From assembly GCA_903875575.1 (NCBI GenBank), contig CAIQWJ010000003.1:1-46341 (forward strand): a stretch of 46,341 nucleotides of DNA, in the 5' to 3' direction. The notes beneath the pieces were generated by a model, which saw only the letters and a program-made list of their open reading frames with translations, was not told where the DNA came from and made no database searches. Shown in pieces: positions 9,801 through 17,470 of this stretch (positions are counted from its first letter, which is position 1; every line of letters begins with the position of its first letter). The DNA is from an uncultured Acidobacteriia bacterium. GTDB lineage: Bacteria > Acidobacteriota > Terriglobia > Bryobacterales > Bryobacteraceae. A program made the position numbers and the translations under genes.

Positions 9801-10030
9801 ATGGCGGCGATGTCGCAGGGGCCTGGGGGGAGATCGGGGGCGCGCCAGGTGCCGGTGGCATCGGCGGTGTAGGTGTGGGTGATGCCGGTGGTCCGTTCGG
9901 TGATGGTGATGGTGGCCGGGCTGGCGGTGCCGGATTCGGTGACGGTCCCGGTGATGCCGGCGGTGGCAGCGAGGAGCGCGGAGGCGGCGGATAGCAGGAA
10001 TGCGAGAAGCCAGATGGACCGAGGCGGCAT
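6863..10030 (-). CDS. Oar-like TonB-dependent receptor with carboxypeptidase regulatory-like domain (1055 aa)
   Basis: Outer-membrane receptor with signal peptide (about 1-22), an Ig-like carboxypeptidase-regulatory domain (about 24-105: GITGTVTESGTASPATITI), a plug with the Oar-type signature near 150-190 (FSIRGNFGVNSIGQRSQ, then NNFQLDGMDNNDPW) and a long beta-barrel ending NMQLVAKLTW. Length and layout match the large Acidobacterial receptors. It is the first large gene after a small HTH protein (42-base gap) and leads by 14 bases into the PAP2 gene. No TonB box can be assigned with confidence. Transport or surface binding of a large substrate is inferred from family membership. Confidence 0.87.
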   Translation of the reverse strand: MPPRSIWLLAFLLSAASALLAATAGITGTVTESGTASPATITITERTTGITHTYTADATGTWRAPDLPPGPCDIAAISPRTHASAHRALELHSGEQLTLPLPLTGGWSVLEVQHPADAPFISANPLDALRNASEITRGEQGGNVEGFGPFSIRGNFGVNSIGQRSQDNNFQLDGMDNNDPWLRGPVLNPGPEAISNATLTAVYTPATEGHQAGAVLNSITQSGTALWHGSGYDYLRNSALNAPNYFDGTTKPGTTENRFGGTLGGSVAKTWFLFGDLDATRSREGLTVISTVPTVAQKGGNFAGSPNTTALYNPATITQSDISTFSRQPFTQSQIPASLISQQARNLIALYPDPNLPGLANNFRYTPSAIDNAERYSLRTDKALAARHKLFARVNYERNNAQSPSALPGRAGSDSFQHADNAIIQLNAFAAAASETFTIRPTLLNELRLGLTRSNWTGTPADQAANPATALAIPGLPTGGLPIIAPEGYAQLGAAQGLPGTMKSTSYEVKDTVTFTAGRHHLVAGAQLVRRHLDGNVTDFTSRGTFTFTPDYTSQPNTPYTGNSIASLLLSDPTEVRQDIQLQPYRLRGVELAGFAQDTLHLSQRLTVTLGLRYSYDPPVTEADNRMVNFNYSRTNPALDQFAGVAGVNAYGGLSFNKRTIAPRVGFALDLDANGATVLRGGFSQDYDAGSYMAEGMLARNAPYETQLDLYNGTLQTGPTLSLTTVRTGIFYPIAGSGVLATQSAIYAIEPKSYTPYADQWGLFLTHRISPRLEAELSGSGSMGIHLHETYNINQPYPAPTPYPYERYPFPSTPDYRIQYLGFAGGSTYYGGQAKLTGQLLSNLRLQATWRYAKSIDDSTEPETTQASRPNGPQYIYNLRGNRSVSPFDVAQRVIVAASYNLPFQIRLDSLITLQSGFPFTPQLATNGLNNGAFQLPNRNASAQATVSQPSTTQWFNTSLNTSGSAFSVPALYQYGNSGFDILRGPGLSTVDAAVSRAFALGDKLHLQTRLEAANLFNRTNLALPNAILGLDNSGTINHTATPSRNMQLVAKLTW

Positions 10031-10072
10031 TTGACTATTCTAGTCTGGTGACGGCGTGAGAGCGAGGCGCAT

Positions 10073-10318
10073 TCAGAGGGAAGGCCGGTGGTTTGGGTGG
10101 CGAAGGACTTCGTCGACAACTTCGGGGTGGCAGGCGATGATGGCGAGCAGGGTGCGGGCGACGCCGTAGGGCTCGGTGGTGCCGCTTTCCCAGCTTTTGA
10201 TGGCGGAGATGGTGAAGCCGAAGCGGCTGGCGAAATCTTCGACGGTGAGCCCGGTGGATTGGCGGACTTCGGCGGGATCGACCGTTGGGATGCGGATGGG
10301 TTGTGGTTTGGATTTCAT
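10073..10318 (-). CDS. Small HTH protein, HigA/NadS antitoxin-like, without an adjacent toxin
   Basis: The 81-residue protein starts at the ATG giving MKSKPQPIRIPTV; the longer frame upstream is low-complexity and probably untranslated. It carries a VDPAEVRQSTGLTVEDFA stretch and an HTH (about residues 24-47: FASRFGFTISAIKSWESGTT), the pattern of NadS/HigA2-type antitoxins and their orphan regulator relatives. The usual RelE/HigB partner would lie just upstream, but that position is taken by a divergent radical SAM gene. It is 42 bases ahead of the first Oar-like receptor on the same strand and could therefore regulate that operon. Confidence 0.75.
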   Translation of the reverse strand: MKSKPQPIRIPTVDPAEVRQSTGLTVEDFASRFGFTISAIKSWESGTTEPYGVARTLLAIIACHPEVVDEVLRHPNHRPSL

Positions 10319-10380
10319 GTGGGTGACCGGCACGGAATATTTTATCTTGACATTGGCGAATAAAAAGCGAAAATAGAGAA

Positions 10381-11394
10381 GTGCTGTGCGGCGATTCTCC
10401 CCCTTCGGGCCTGGTCGGGATCGCGAAGCTCGCGGCCGAGAGTGAAGTGCTGGAGGCGAAACGTGCTGTCCAGTACTTCGAAATCGACTGCCGGAGCGCG
10501 CTGAACCGGACCAGGTCCGCATTGCCGTTTGAATGGACGATCAACCCGTATCGCGGTTGCGAATTTGCGTGCCGGTACTGTTACGCCCGGTACACGCACG
10601 AGTTCATGGAACTGCGAGAGAGCGCGGATTTCGAGGACAAGATCTACGCGAAATCGGATATTGGCGGGATACTGCGGCGGGAGTTGCGGAGGATGCGGCC
10701 GACGGGCGGGGTGGCGATCGGGACGGCGACGGATCCGTATCAACCGGCGGAGCGGAGGTTCCGGCGGACGCGGGCGGTGCTGGAGGCGTTTCGCGAGCAC
10801 GCGGGGTTGACGCTGCATGTGACGACGAAGTCGGATCTGGTGGTGCGGGATCTCGACCTGATGCAGGAGATTGCGCGGCGGAACCAGTTCAGCGTAAATA
10901 TCACGATTACGACGCTGGATACGTCGCTGGCGCGGTTGCTGGAGCCTCGGGCACCGAGGCCGGACTTGCGCCTGAAGGCGGTGCGGGCGCTGGCGGAGGC
11001 GGGGATTCAGGTGGGGGTGTTCCCGAATCCGATTATGCCGCTGATTACGGATCAGGAGAGGCGGCTGGATCGTCTGGCAAAGGCGGCGCGGGATCACGGG
11101 GCGACGTATTTCGGGGGCGGGATGTTGTTTCTGCAGCCTTCGGCGCGGCGGGTGTTTCTGCCGTTTGTGGCGCAGAATTTTCCGCATCTGCTGCGTCGGT
11201 ATGAGGAAAGGTACGGGGAGACGGCGTATCTGAAGGGTGCGTATCGGGAGATGATCCGGGAGCGGGTGGCGGAGATTCGGGACCGGTACGGGCTGGCGGC
11301 GGGTCCGCAGGTGGCCAAAGTAGTACCAATAGAGCCAGAGCCTGCAACGGGATTTCAGCAGAAATTGTTTGAATATTCCGTAACAGCGGCATGA
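10381..11394 (+). CDS. SPL-like radical SAM protein (Rv2578c-type)
   Basis: 337-residue radical SAM protein with the cluster-binding CxxxCxxC at C60, C64, C67 inside INPYRGCEFACRYCYAR, the signature of the spore-photoproduct-lyase-like / Rv2578c family found in many non-sporulating bacteria. The TGTATDPYQPAE and GVFPNPIMPLITD segments are also typical. Proposed roles are DNA-lesion or nucleic-acid related, but the substrate is not established. Start is GTG at 10381 with no evident Shine-Dalgarno. A TTGACA hexamer lies at 10347-10352, close enough that transcription might begin near the start codon (leaderless) or that a later start is used. Divergent from the HTH gene. Confidence 0.83.
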   Translation: MLCGDSPPSGLVGIAKLAAESEVLEAKRAVQYFEIDCRSALNRTRSALPFEWTINPYRGCEFACRYCYARYTHEFMELRESADFEDKIYAKSDIGGILRRELRRMRPTGGVAIGTATDPYQPAERRFRRTRAVLEAFREHAGLTLHVTTKSDLVVRDLDLMQEIARRNQFSVNITITTLDTSLARLLEPRAPRPDLRLKAVRALAEAGIQVGVFPNPIMPLITDQERRLDRLAKAARDHGATYFGGGMLFLQPSARRVFLPFVAQNFPHLLRRYEERYGETAYLKGAYREMIRERVAEIRDRYGLAAGPQVAKVVPIEPEPATGFQQKLFEYSVTAA

Positions 11395-11473
11395 GTGTAC
11401 TGTTTGGCTCAAAAAAGGTGTCTTCAGGGTATACATCTTCGCCCTCCTTGGGTTATCATCTTAAGAATTCATC

Positions 11474-14400
11474 ATGATGAGAAGTGTCCGCTTCGAACCT
11501 GATGACATGTTCGAGTCGGAGGACTCTCGTCGATGCCGTTATTGCCAGGGGAGACCCCCCCCCCGAAAACTGATTCGTGCCGGGCTGGTGCTGTTGCAGG
11601 TTGGATTGCTGGCGTTCCCGCCTTCGATCTTCGCCGCGGAAAATATTGAGTGGACGACGGCTGGCAGCGGTTTGTATGTCGATGTCGCCAAATGGAGTTG
11701 CGCGACTTGTGGGGGGAGCAGCGTTTACCCCAATAACGGTCTGGGTCTCAGCTACGACGCGATCATTAATAAGAGCGGGGCGGACGTCCTGCTGGACTCG
11801 ATTGCCGGTGTGGCGATCAACTCGCTGGTGATCGGCGATGTTGGCGCTGTGAACGCATCCGCACTCACTGTTCGTGATCTAGTTCCATCTGTCCTGACAA
11901 TCGCCGGTCCGACAGGCCCTGGTTCCAACGTCCTGACTGTATACAACGGCGGAGTCCTGAATGTGGAGCAGGCAGGCGGCGTCACGCTGGATCTCAGCGG
12001 GACTCTGGGTGCCATGGTTGCCAGCGGGGGCCAGATCAATGTTCAGGACGACGCCAACCTGACGCTGAAAAACGCTTCGGGCAGCGGGGCCACCTTCAAC
12101 AATGACGGTAATATCAATGTGACGGGCGGCGGGTCGGCATTTCTGATGCTGGACGGCGGCGCGACGAGCGGGGCGAATTTCAAGTTTTCCGGTTCCGGCA
12201 CGCTGACGCTGGGCGGTGCTGGGGCAATCCTGGGAAACAATGGCGACGAGAATCTGGTCAACGATGTGCACCATACGATCGCGGGAGACGGTCTGATCTA
12301 TTACCTGGGCAGCATCACGAACAACGGGACGCTGCATGCATCCACTTCCGGGGCGGCGCTGGTGGTGGGCGATCCGGGCGGGTTGACCGGGCCGGCGCTG
12401 ACGAACTGGAATGGTGCGGCCAGAACGCTGACGGGTGGCTCGTATGTGGTGGAAGACGGTGCCACGCTGCAACTGAGCGACATCGGCGCACATTCGATCA
12501 ACACGCTGGCGGGCGGAGCTGCGGTGGTTGTCAATGGTACCGGCCTGCTCACAGGCGACGGCGCGAGCAACGCGTTTGCAGGACTCACCAATGTCACGAA
12601 CTCATCACTCACACTGAACGTGGGGAGCGGTCCGGGCCTGCAGACGATTACGCCCGATGGGGCCGCATTTCTTCTTTCCTCCGACTACGGGGCGGGAAGC
12701 ACGAATCCGGCGGCACTGACGCTGGCGGGGGGGACGCAGGCAAAGGTAGCGGGCACGTTTTTGAATTCCGTTTCCACCGACATCGTGGCGAGCAACAGCA
12801 CACTCACACTAATGGGTTTAAGCTCACTGACCACGGGCGCCTTTACGAACCAGGCGACGGTGACGAACAACGTACTGGTGAACGCTGACGCGATCGTGAA
12901 CGTTTCCGGCGGATCCTCTCTGACGGTGGACAGCCTGAATGTTTTCACGAACAACGGCTTTGCGAATTCGCACATCACGTTCGATGGCGGCAGTCTCACG
13001 GTGAACGGCGACGTGACCCACAGCGGCTATGGCGGGCAGACGCTGACACTGCAGGCCGGGAGCACCGGTTTTGTGACCGGGGATTTTCACAACGATAATT
13101 TCCTGAACGGTTCGGTGGTGAATGTCAACGGCAGCACGCTGACCGTGTTAGGTACCTTCAGCCAAACGCAGGACGCGGCGGGCTTCGGGCAGAGCCAGTT
13201 GAACCTTTCCAACGGTTCGCTGGTGCAGGTGGTCGGACTGAATAACGGGAGCGGAATCAATCTCGATGGCGTTTCCAACCAGAGTCAGGTTTCTATTTTG
13301 GGCGGAAGCATCCTCGACATTATCGGTTTGCACGGTTTTGTCAATGAGGACTCGGGAACGCTGAGCGGCGGCAGTTACACGGTGGGAAGCGGTTCGCAAC
13401 TGCGCTGGGCGGGGACCGATTTGCACGCCATTGGCAGCGACACGTCGCTGACGCTGAGCGCGGAAGGCCACGGGGCGGCAACGACAGGACAGTTGACGAA
13501 CAACGGAACCAGTCAGGCCGAAACGATTGACACTGTCAACGGCACTCTGACGCTGGCCGATGGCGCGGCGCTGACATTGATCAACGGGCTGACAAACAAC
13601 AAAACCGTCAACGTTCTGAACCAGTCGCAGTTGACCGTGAGCGGCCTGGGGTTGGAAAATATCGACGGCAGCGGGAATCTGAATCACGGTACTTTCACGC
13701 TCGGGAGCGGTTCGTCGCTTGTCTACAGCGGTTCCGACGTGAACAATATCGGTTTTTTCGCAACGCTGACGCTGGACAACAGCGAGGGGCATGGGACCGG
13801 AACGCTTATCAACACTGGCGGGCCCAACCCCGATGCCCTTTCCAATACGCTGACGACGAATAGCGGCATTCTTACGCTCCAGAACAACGCGACTCTGACG
13901 CTCAATTCCGGAAATTTTGAGAACACTAATGATGGTGTGATCAATGTTCTGAACACCTCCACGCTGGATCTTTCGAACGTGACCTTCCTCAATGAATCGG
14001 GCGGCACGCTCAACCATGGCGAAATCCACGTTGGGGGCGGTTCGGTGCTCACCTATGCCGGGAATGACATTGACACGATTGGCATCGATCAGAAACTGGT
14101 GCTGGAAAGCAACGGCAGCCTGGTCAATGCAAACGGAGGGTTACACAACGCCATCACGGGTAGCCTGACCACGGTCAATGGCTATCTGGGGCTGGACGAT
14201 GGCGCGTACCTTGGGCTGAGTCATTCGTTGACGAACACTGGAACGGTGGACCTGACGGGTGGTGGCAATACTCTCCGGGCGCAAGGATTCACGAATTCGG
14301 GGCTGCTGGCCACTATTAACGTGGGCGACCAGGATACGGCGGATTTTCGGACGGGCGGCACGGACCCGCATACGTTTACGAATTTTTCCGGTGGGACACT

Positions 14401-16123
14401 GACCGGCGGCGCGTATAACATTGCAGGCAACTTCCTTTACGATGGCGATTCCGGTACTGGCGCGGGTGCGATCAACGCCATCAGCGGAGCTCTGGTGCAT
14501 ATTACTGGCAGCGGCCAGATTGGTTACGGCGGGGGGGCGTTTGGTACCGACGGACTGGCCGGCATCAGTTCGGTTTCGGGCGGCACACAGGGACAGGGCG
14601 GTTTGGCGTTTGACGGGATGTCCTCGCCCTACACGATTACGCCCACAACCGGCACGCTGGCGATTGCGGGCCGCGATACCGATTTTTCTTCAACGGCGGT
14701 GCTGTTCGGCGTTCTCAACGGCACGGACCTGAAGGTGGCGGGGAACCTGACCAACACGGCAAGCGTTACGAGCGGCGGGCAGGTTTCTAGCGGCGTCGGC
14801 GCGATAGACGCGGGGCTGACGATTACCGGCGACCTGACGAATACGGCGATTCTGAGTACGACGTCCGGGGCCGACAATGCTACGGCGGAGATTGCCGTTT
14901 TGGGTGGAGGAATGGCGGTCTACGGAGACTTTCTGAACCAGGTGACGAAGGGTGCGGGAGCTACCGGAACCGCCGCAGCCATTGTCACGGTGACCAGCGG
15001 CGATCTGAACGTTACCGGGAATTTCACCAACACCGGGGGGGCTGTGTTCCTGAACGAGGGAGGCGCGCTCAAAGTTGGAGGGGATTTAACCAATACAGGG
15101 GCGATGACTACGGGCAGTTTTGGGGGCAGTGCCATCACGGTGACGGGGAATGTATTCAATACCAGCCCCGGAGTTTTGAATCTCCGCGGAATTGGAGACA
15201 CGGTGACGGCAGCGACGCAGTTCGTGAACAGCGGCACCGTGAATATGCATGGCGATCTGGAGACGGTGCAGGCATATCAGGGATTCGATAACAAAGCTGG
15301 CGGGCTGGTGAGCATGACGGGAAATGGCGATATTTTCGAGGCGACCGGCAGTGGTGGAGGCTGTGGCTGCGCGATATCCCCGTTCGGGCCATGGGCGGGT
15401 GGCGGCAGTTTGCCGGCGACGGGGAGCAATGAAGGTACGTTCCTGGTCACCGGGACCAACGGAAAGATCATTACGGATGGCAACTTTACGAATTCCGGTA
15501 CGGTGATTCTCTCCAGTACGGGCAACAGCCTGACGGTTAGATCCGGAGCTTATACCCAGACCGGCGGCACTACGGAAGTGGATGCAGGTAATACACTGCA
15601 GGCCGCGACGATCGGGATTGATGGCGGCACGGTGACGGGCGGCGGGACGCTGATCGGGAATGTGACGAATGGCGGCACGATCAACCCGGGGGACCCGGTG
15701 TCGCTTTTTATTACCGGGATGTTCACCCAGACCAGCATGGGTGTTTTGAATATGGACCTGGCGAGCGACACGAGTTTCGATCAGGTCAACGTGACCGGCG
15801 ATGTCAACCTGGACGGAACGCTGGATTTGACGCTGGATTCAGGCTTCACGGCCAGCACGCCAACTATTGGAACTATCTTTGACATTCTGCACTGGACGGG
15901 TATCGAGACAGGGGATTTCGCAACGTTTCACAACGTGGTGTCCTCAGGCGGGTGGCAGTATACCTTCACGGAACTGGCGATCACCGGAAACCACCTGGAC
16001 ATTCAGTTGACAGGTGCCTCCCAGACACCGGAACCATCGACGTTTGTGATGTTGTTTGGCGGCTTCCTGGCCGGGACCGGAGTACATTGGAGAAGACGGA
16101 AGAAAAATGTCGGAAGATCTTAA
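11474..16123 (+). CDS. Giant repetitive exported protein with PEP-CTERM sorting tail (1549 aa)
   Basis: Likely surface or exopolysaccharide-associated beta-solenoid protein. An N-terminal stretch with a CRYC pair is followed by a hydrophobic signal segment (about 34-55: LIRAGLVLLQVGLLAFPP, then AA). The body is Gly/Asn/Thr/Ser-rich with many short strands such as LTNTGTVDLTGGG and VNGTLTLADGAALTL, as in autotransporter or adhesin passenger domains. The C-terminus has the full PEP-CTERM tripartite signal: PEPS at about 1519, a hydrophobic segment FVMLFGGFLAGTGVHW and the basic RRRKK. That signal is recognised by exosortase/archaeosortase-type enzymes, none of which is seen here. A near-repeat of about 100 residues occurs three times (about 636, 738, 848). 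Start at the ATGATG lacks a clear Shine-Dalgarno. The last 17 bases overlap the next gene. Confidence 0.85.
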   Translation: MMRSVRFEPDDMFESEDSRRCRYCQGRPPPRKLIRAGLVLLQVGLLAFPPSIFAAENIEWTTAGSGLYVDVAKWSCATCGGSSVYPNNGLGLSYDAIINKSGADVLLDSIAGVAINSLVIGDVGAVNASALTVRDLVPSVLTIAGPTGPGSNVLTVYNGGVLNVEQAGGVTLDLSGTLGAMVASGGQINVQDDANLTLKNASGSGATFNNDGNINVTGGGSAFLMLDGGATSGANFKFSGSGTLTLGGAGAILGNNGDENLVNDVHHTIAGDGLIYYLGSITNNGTLHASTSGAALVVGDPGGLTGPALTNWNGAARTLTGGSYVVEDGATLQLSDIGAHSINTLAGGAAVVVNGTGLLTGDGASNAFAGLTNVTNSSLTLNVGSGPGLQTITPDGAAFLLSSDYGAGSTNPAALTLAGGTQAKVAGTFLNSVSTDIVASNSTLTLMGLSSLTTGAFTNQATVTNNVLVNADAIVNVSGGSSLTVDSLNVFTNNGFANSHITFDGGSLTVNGDVTHSGYGGQTLTLQAGSTGFVTGDFHNDNFLNGSVVNVNGSTLTVLGTFSQTQDAAGFGQSQLNLSNGSLVQVVGLNNGSGINLDGVSNQSQVSILGGSILDIIGLHGFVNEDSGTLSGGSYTVGSGSQLRWAGTDLHAIGSDTSLTLSAEGHGAATTGQLTNNGTSQAETIDTVNGTLTLADGAALTLINGLTNNKTVNVLNQSQLTVSGLGLENIDGSGNLNHGTFTLGSGSSLVYSGSDVNNIGFFATLTLDNSEGHGTGTLINTGGPNPDALSNTLTTNSGILTLQNNATLTLNSGNFENTNDGVINVLNTSTLDLSNVTFLNESGGTLNHGEIHVGGGSVLTYAGNDIDTIGIDQKLVLESNGSLVNANGGLHNAITGSLTTVNGYLGLDDGAYLGLSHSLTNTGTVDLTGGGNTLRAQGFTNSGLLATINVGDQDTADFRTGGTDPHTFTNFSGGTLTGGAYNIAGNFLYDGDSGTGAGAINAISGALVHITGSGQIGYGGGAFGTDGLAGISSVSGGTQGQGGLAFDGMSSPYTITPTTGTLAIAGRDTDFSSTAVLFGVLNGTDLKVAGNLTNTASVTSGGQVSSGVGAIDAGLTITGDLTNTAILSTTSGADNATAEIAVLGGGMAVYGDFLNQVTKGAGATGTAAAIVTVTSGDLNVTGNFTNTGGAVFLNEGGALKVGGDLTNTGAMTTGSFGGSAITVTGNVFNTSPGVLNLRGIGDTVTAATQFVNSGTVNMHGDLETVQAYQGFDNKAGGLVSMTGNGDIFEATGSGGGCGCAISPFGPWAGGGSLPATGSNEGTFLVTGTNGKIITDGNFTNSGTVILSSTGNSLTVRSGAYTQTGGTTEVDAGNTLQAATIGIDGGTVTGGGTLIGNVTNGGTINPGDPVSLFITGMFTQTSMGVLNMDLASDTSFDQVNVTGDVNLDGTLDLTLDSGFTASTPTIGTIFDILHWTGIETGDFATFHNVVSSGGWQYTFTELAITGNHLDIQLTGASQTPEPSTFVMLFGGFLAGTGVHWRRRKKNVGRS
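13372..14120 (+). repeat. Three degenerate ~310-330-base tandem repeats inside the PEP-CTERM protein gene
   Basis: Segments beginning near 13381, 13687 and 14017 encode parallel versions of one module: (S/T)xxVGSGSQLRWAGTDLHAIG, FTLGSGSSLVYSGSDVNNIG and IHVGGGSVLTYAGNDIDTIG, each followed by a strand like LTLDNSEG or LVLESNG and then VNGxLxLxDGAxLxL. Spacing of about 306 and 330 bases indicates old duplication of one solenoid module. Confidence 0.7.
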
Positions 16124-16532
16124 GCCTGTACCTGTTGTGGGTTCGATGCCCCGGAATCATCAGTTGAAGACAGCGCTGCCCATTATAGGGGTGCTGCTGG
16201 TTGTGGCGTCCATTGCCTGGTACCTTGTGGATTCAAAGGCCAGGGTGACGATGAGTACGCCGTATCAGGCGGTACTGCTCTCGAACGGGTCCGCCTACTT
16301 TGGGCAACTGGAAGGACTCGGGACGCCGTTTCCTGTCCTGCGGGACGTGTTCTACGTGCAGAGCTCGAAGGATCCGCAGACGAATGCCGTTTCGAACGTC
16401 CTGGTGAAGCGCGGCAAGGAATGGCATCAGCCGGACCGGATGATTCTGAATTCGAACATGATTGTGCTGGTGGAACCGGTGAATCCGAGTTCGCGCGTGG
16501 CGCAGTTGATCACCCAGGCAAAGAACCAGTAG
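16107..16532 (+). CDS. Small single-pass membrane protein of a conserved unknown family, coupled to the PEP-CTERM gene
   Basis: 141 residues from the ATG at 16107, which overlaps the end of the PEP-CTERM gene by 17 bases and follows a GGAAG-type ribosome site. One membrane helix spans about 22-42 (ALPIIGVLLVVASIAWYLV) and the rest is extracytoplasmic. The soluble part has the pattern AVLLSNGSAYFGQL ... PVLRDVFYVQS ... LVKRGKEWHQPDRMILNSN ... VLVEPV ... SRVAQLI, which I recognise as a widely occurring but uncharacterised small-protein pattern (recall, no family name). Tight coupling suggests a job linked to export, anchoring or assembly of the repetitive protein. Confidence 0.72.
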   Translation: MSEDLKPVPVVGSMPRNHQLKTALPIIGVLLVVASIAWYLVDSKARVTMSTPYQAVLLSNGSAYFGQLEGLGTPFPVLRDVFYVQSSKDPQTNAVSNVLVKRGKEWHQPDRMILNSNMIVLVEPVNPSSRVAQLITQAKNQ

Positions 16533-16639
16533 GGCGGCGGGACTGCGGGCCGCAGGGACGATATCCGCGGTCACAAACCGGCGCGGGGTCATCCCTTACA
16601 ATCAAGCCTGGGTGTGCTTTCGCGGCACCCTGCACAAAC

Positions 16640-17467
16640 ATGGATCGCGCCCTTTCTTCACACGTCATTGTTAATCACAGGCTCACCACTTCCTGGCTGG
16701 GTAAGGTGGAACGCGCGGGGATTGCCGCCGTTGAAATTTTCTGCGCGAAACAGCATCTGGACTGGCGGAACGCTTCGCAGGTGGCCGATCTGGGGCACTG
16801 GTTTCGCGATTCCCAACTGAAGCTGCACTCGCTGCATTCGCCGATGTATACGGACGAATACTGGGGCCGATCGGGTCCGGATACGCACATCAATATTACG
16901 GAGCACAAGAAGGCGGATCGCATCAAGTGGGTGGATGAGATCAAGCGGGCGATTGAAGTGGCCGAAGTGGTGCCGTTCCGGTATTTGATTCAGCATCTGG
17001 GCGTGAACGATCAGGAGTTTTCCGAGCGCACGGTGGATGCGGCGTTTTCATCGCTGGACGAACTGGGCGTGTTTGCCCGGCAGCGCGGCGTGGAGATTCT
17101 GCTGGAGAATATTCGCAACGATCTGGCTTCAGCGCAGCGGCTGCATCAGTTCAATGAGATGACGCATCTCAATATGAACTACGTTTTCGACGCCGGCCAT
17201 GCGCACATTATGGGCGGAGTGGAGAAGGAGTTCGAGATCATGGCTCCGCGCATTCGCTCGCTGCATCTGCACGATAACGATGGCGAGAAAGATCTGCATT
17301 TGTACCCGCAGGCGGCGGGCGGAACCATTGACTGGAAGCGGACGATGGAGTTGTTGCGGTCGCGGCCGGGGCAGTATCCGCTGATGCTGGAATTGCGGGA
17401 AGTGGCGGAGATGGAAAACCCGGTGGACGAAGTGGTGAAGGTCTTCAATAGCCTGGAGGCGCTGTAA
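16640..17467 (+). CDS. Xylose-isomerase-like TIM-barrel protein (sugar phosphate isomerase/epimerase or endonuclease IV-like)
   Basis: 275 residues from the ATG giving MDRALSSHVIVN; the longer frame upstream overlaps the previous gene and is unlikely. The fold is the AP-endonuclease-2/xylose-isomerase TIM barrel. Candidate metal ligands are in LENIRND, NYVFDAGHAH, LHLHDNDGEKD and PLMLELRE, giving the Glu-Asp/His-His-Glu pattern of the superfamily. A signal peptide is absent, so it is cytoplasmic. It sits 3 bases ahead of asnS in a tight plus-strand run. Substrate unknown; sugar isomerase/epimerase is more likely than DNA repair by superfamily frequency. Confidence 0.8.
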   Translation: MDRALSSHVIVNHRLTTSWLGKVERAGIAAVEIFCAKQHLDWRNASQVADLGHWFRDSQLKLHSLHSPMYTDEYWGRSGPDTHINITEHKKADRIKWVDEIKRAIEVAEVVPFRYLIQHLGVNDQEFSERTVDAAFSSLDELGVFARQRGVEILLENIRNDLASAQRLHQFNEMTHLNMNYVFDAGHAHIMGGVEKEFEIMAPRIRSLHLHDNDGEKDLHLYPQAAGGTIDWKRTMELLRSRPGQYPLMLELREVAEMENPVDEVVKVFNSLEAL

Positions 17468-17470
17468 AAC

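Noticed and set aside
10347-10375. TTGACA with a weak -10 as promoter of the radical SAM gene
   Set aside because: The -10 is poor and the start codon would lie only a few bases after it. A different start or promoter cannot be excluded, so it is not listed as a feature.
10342-11436. 364-residue minus-strand frame opposite the radical SAM gene
   Set aside because: Arg/Pro/His-rich, no motif; the plus strand has the CxxxCxxC protein.
13148-14029. 293-residue minus-strand frame inside the PEP-CTERM gene
   Set aside because: Shadow of the repetitive plus-strand gene; no signal or family.
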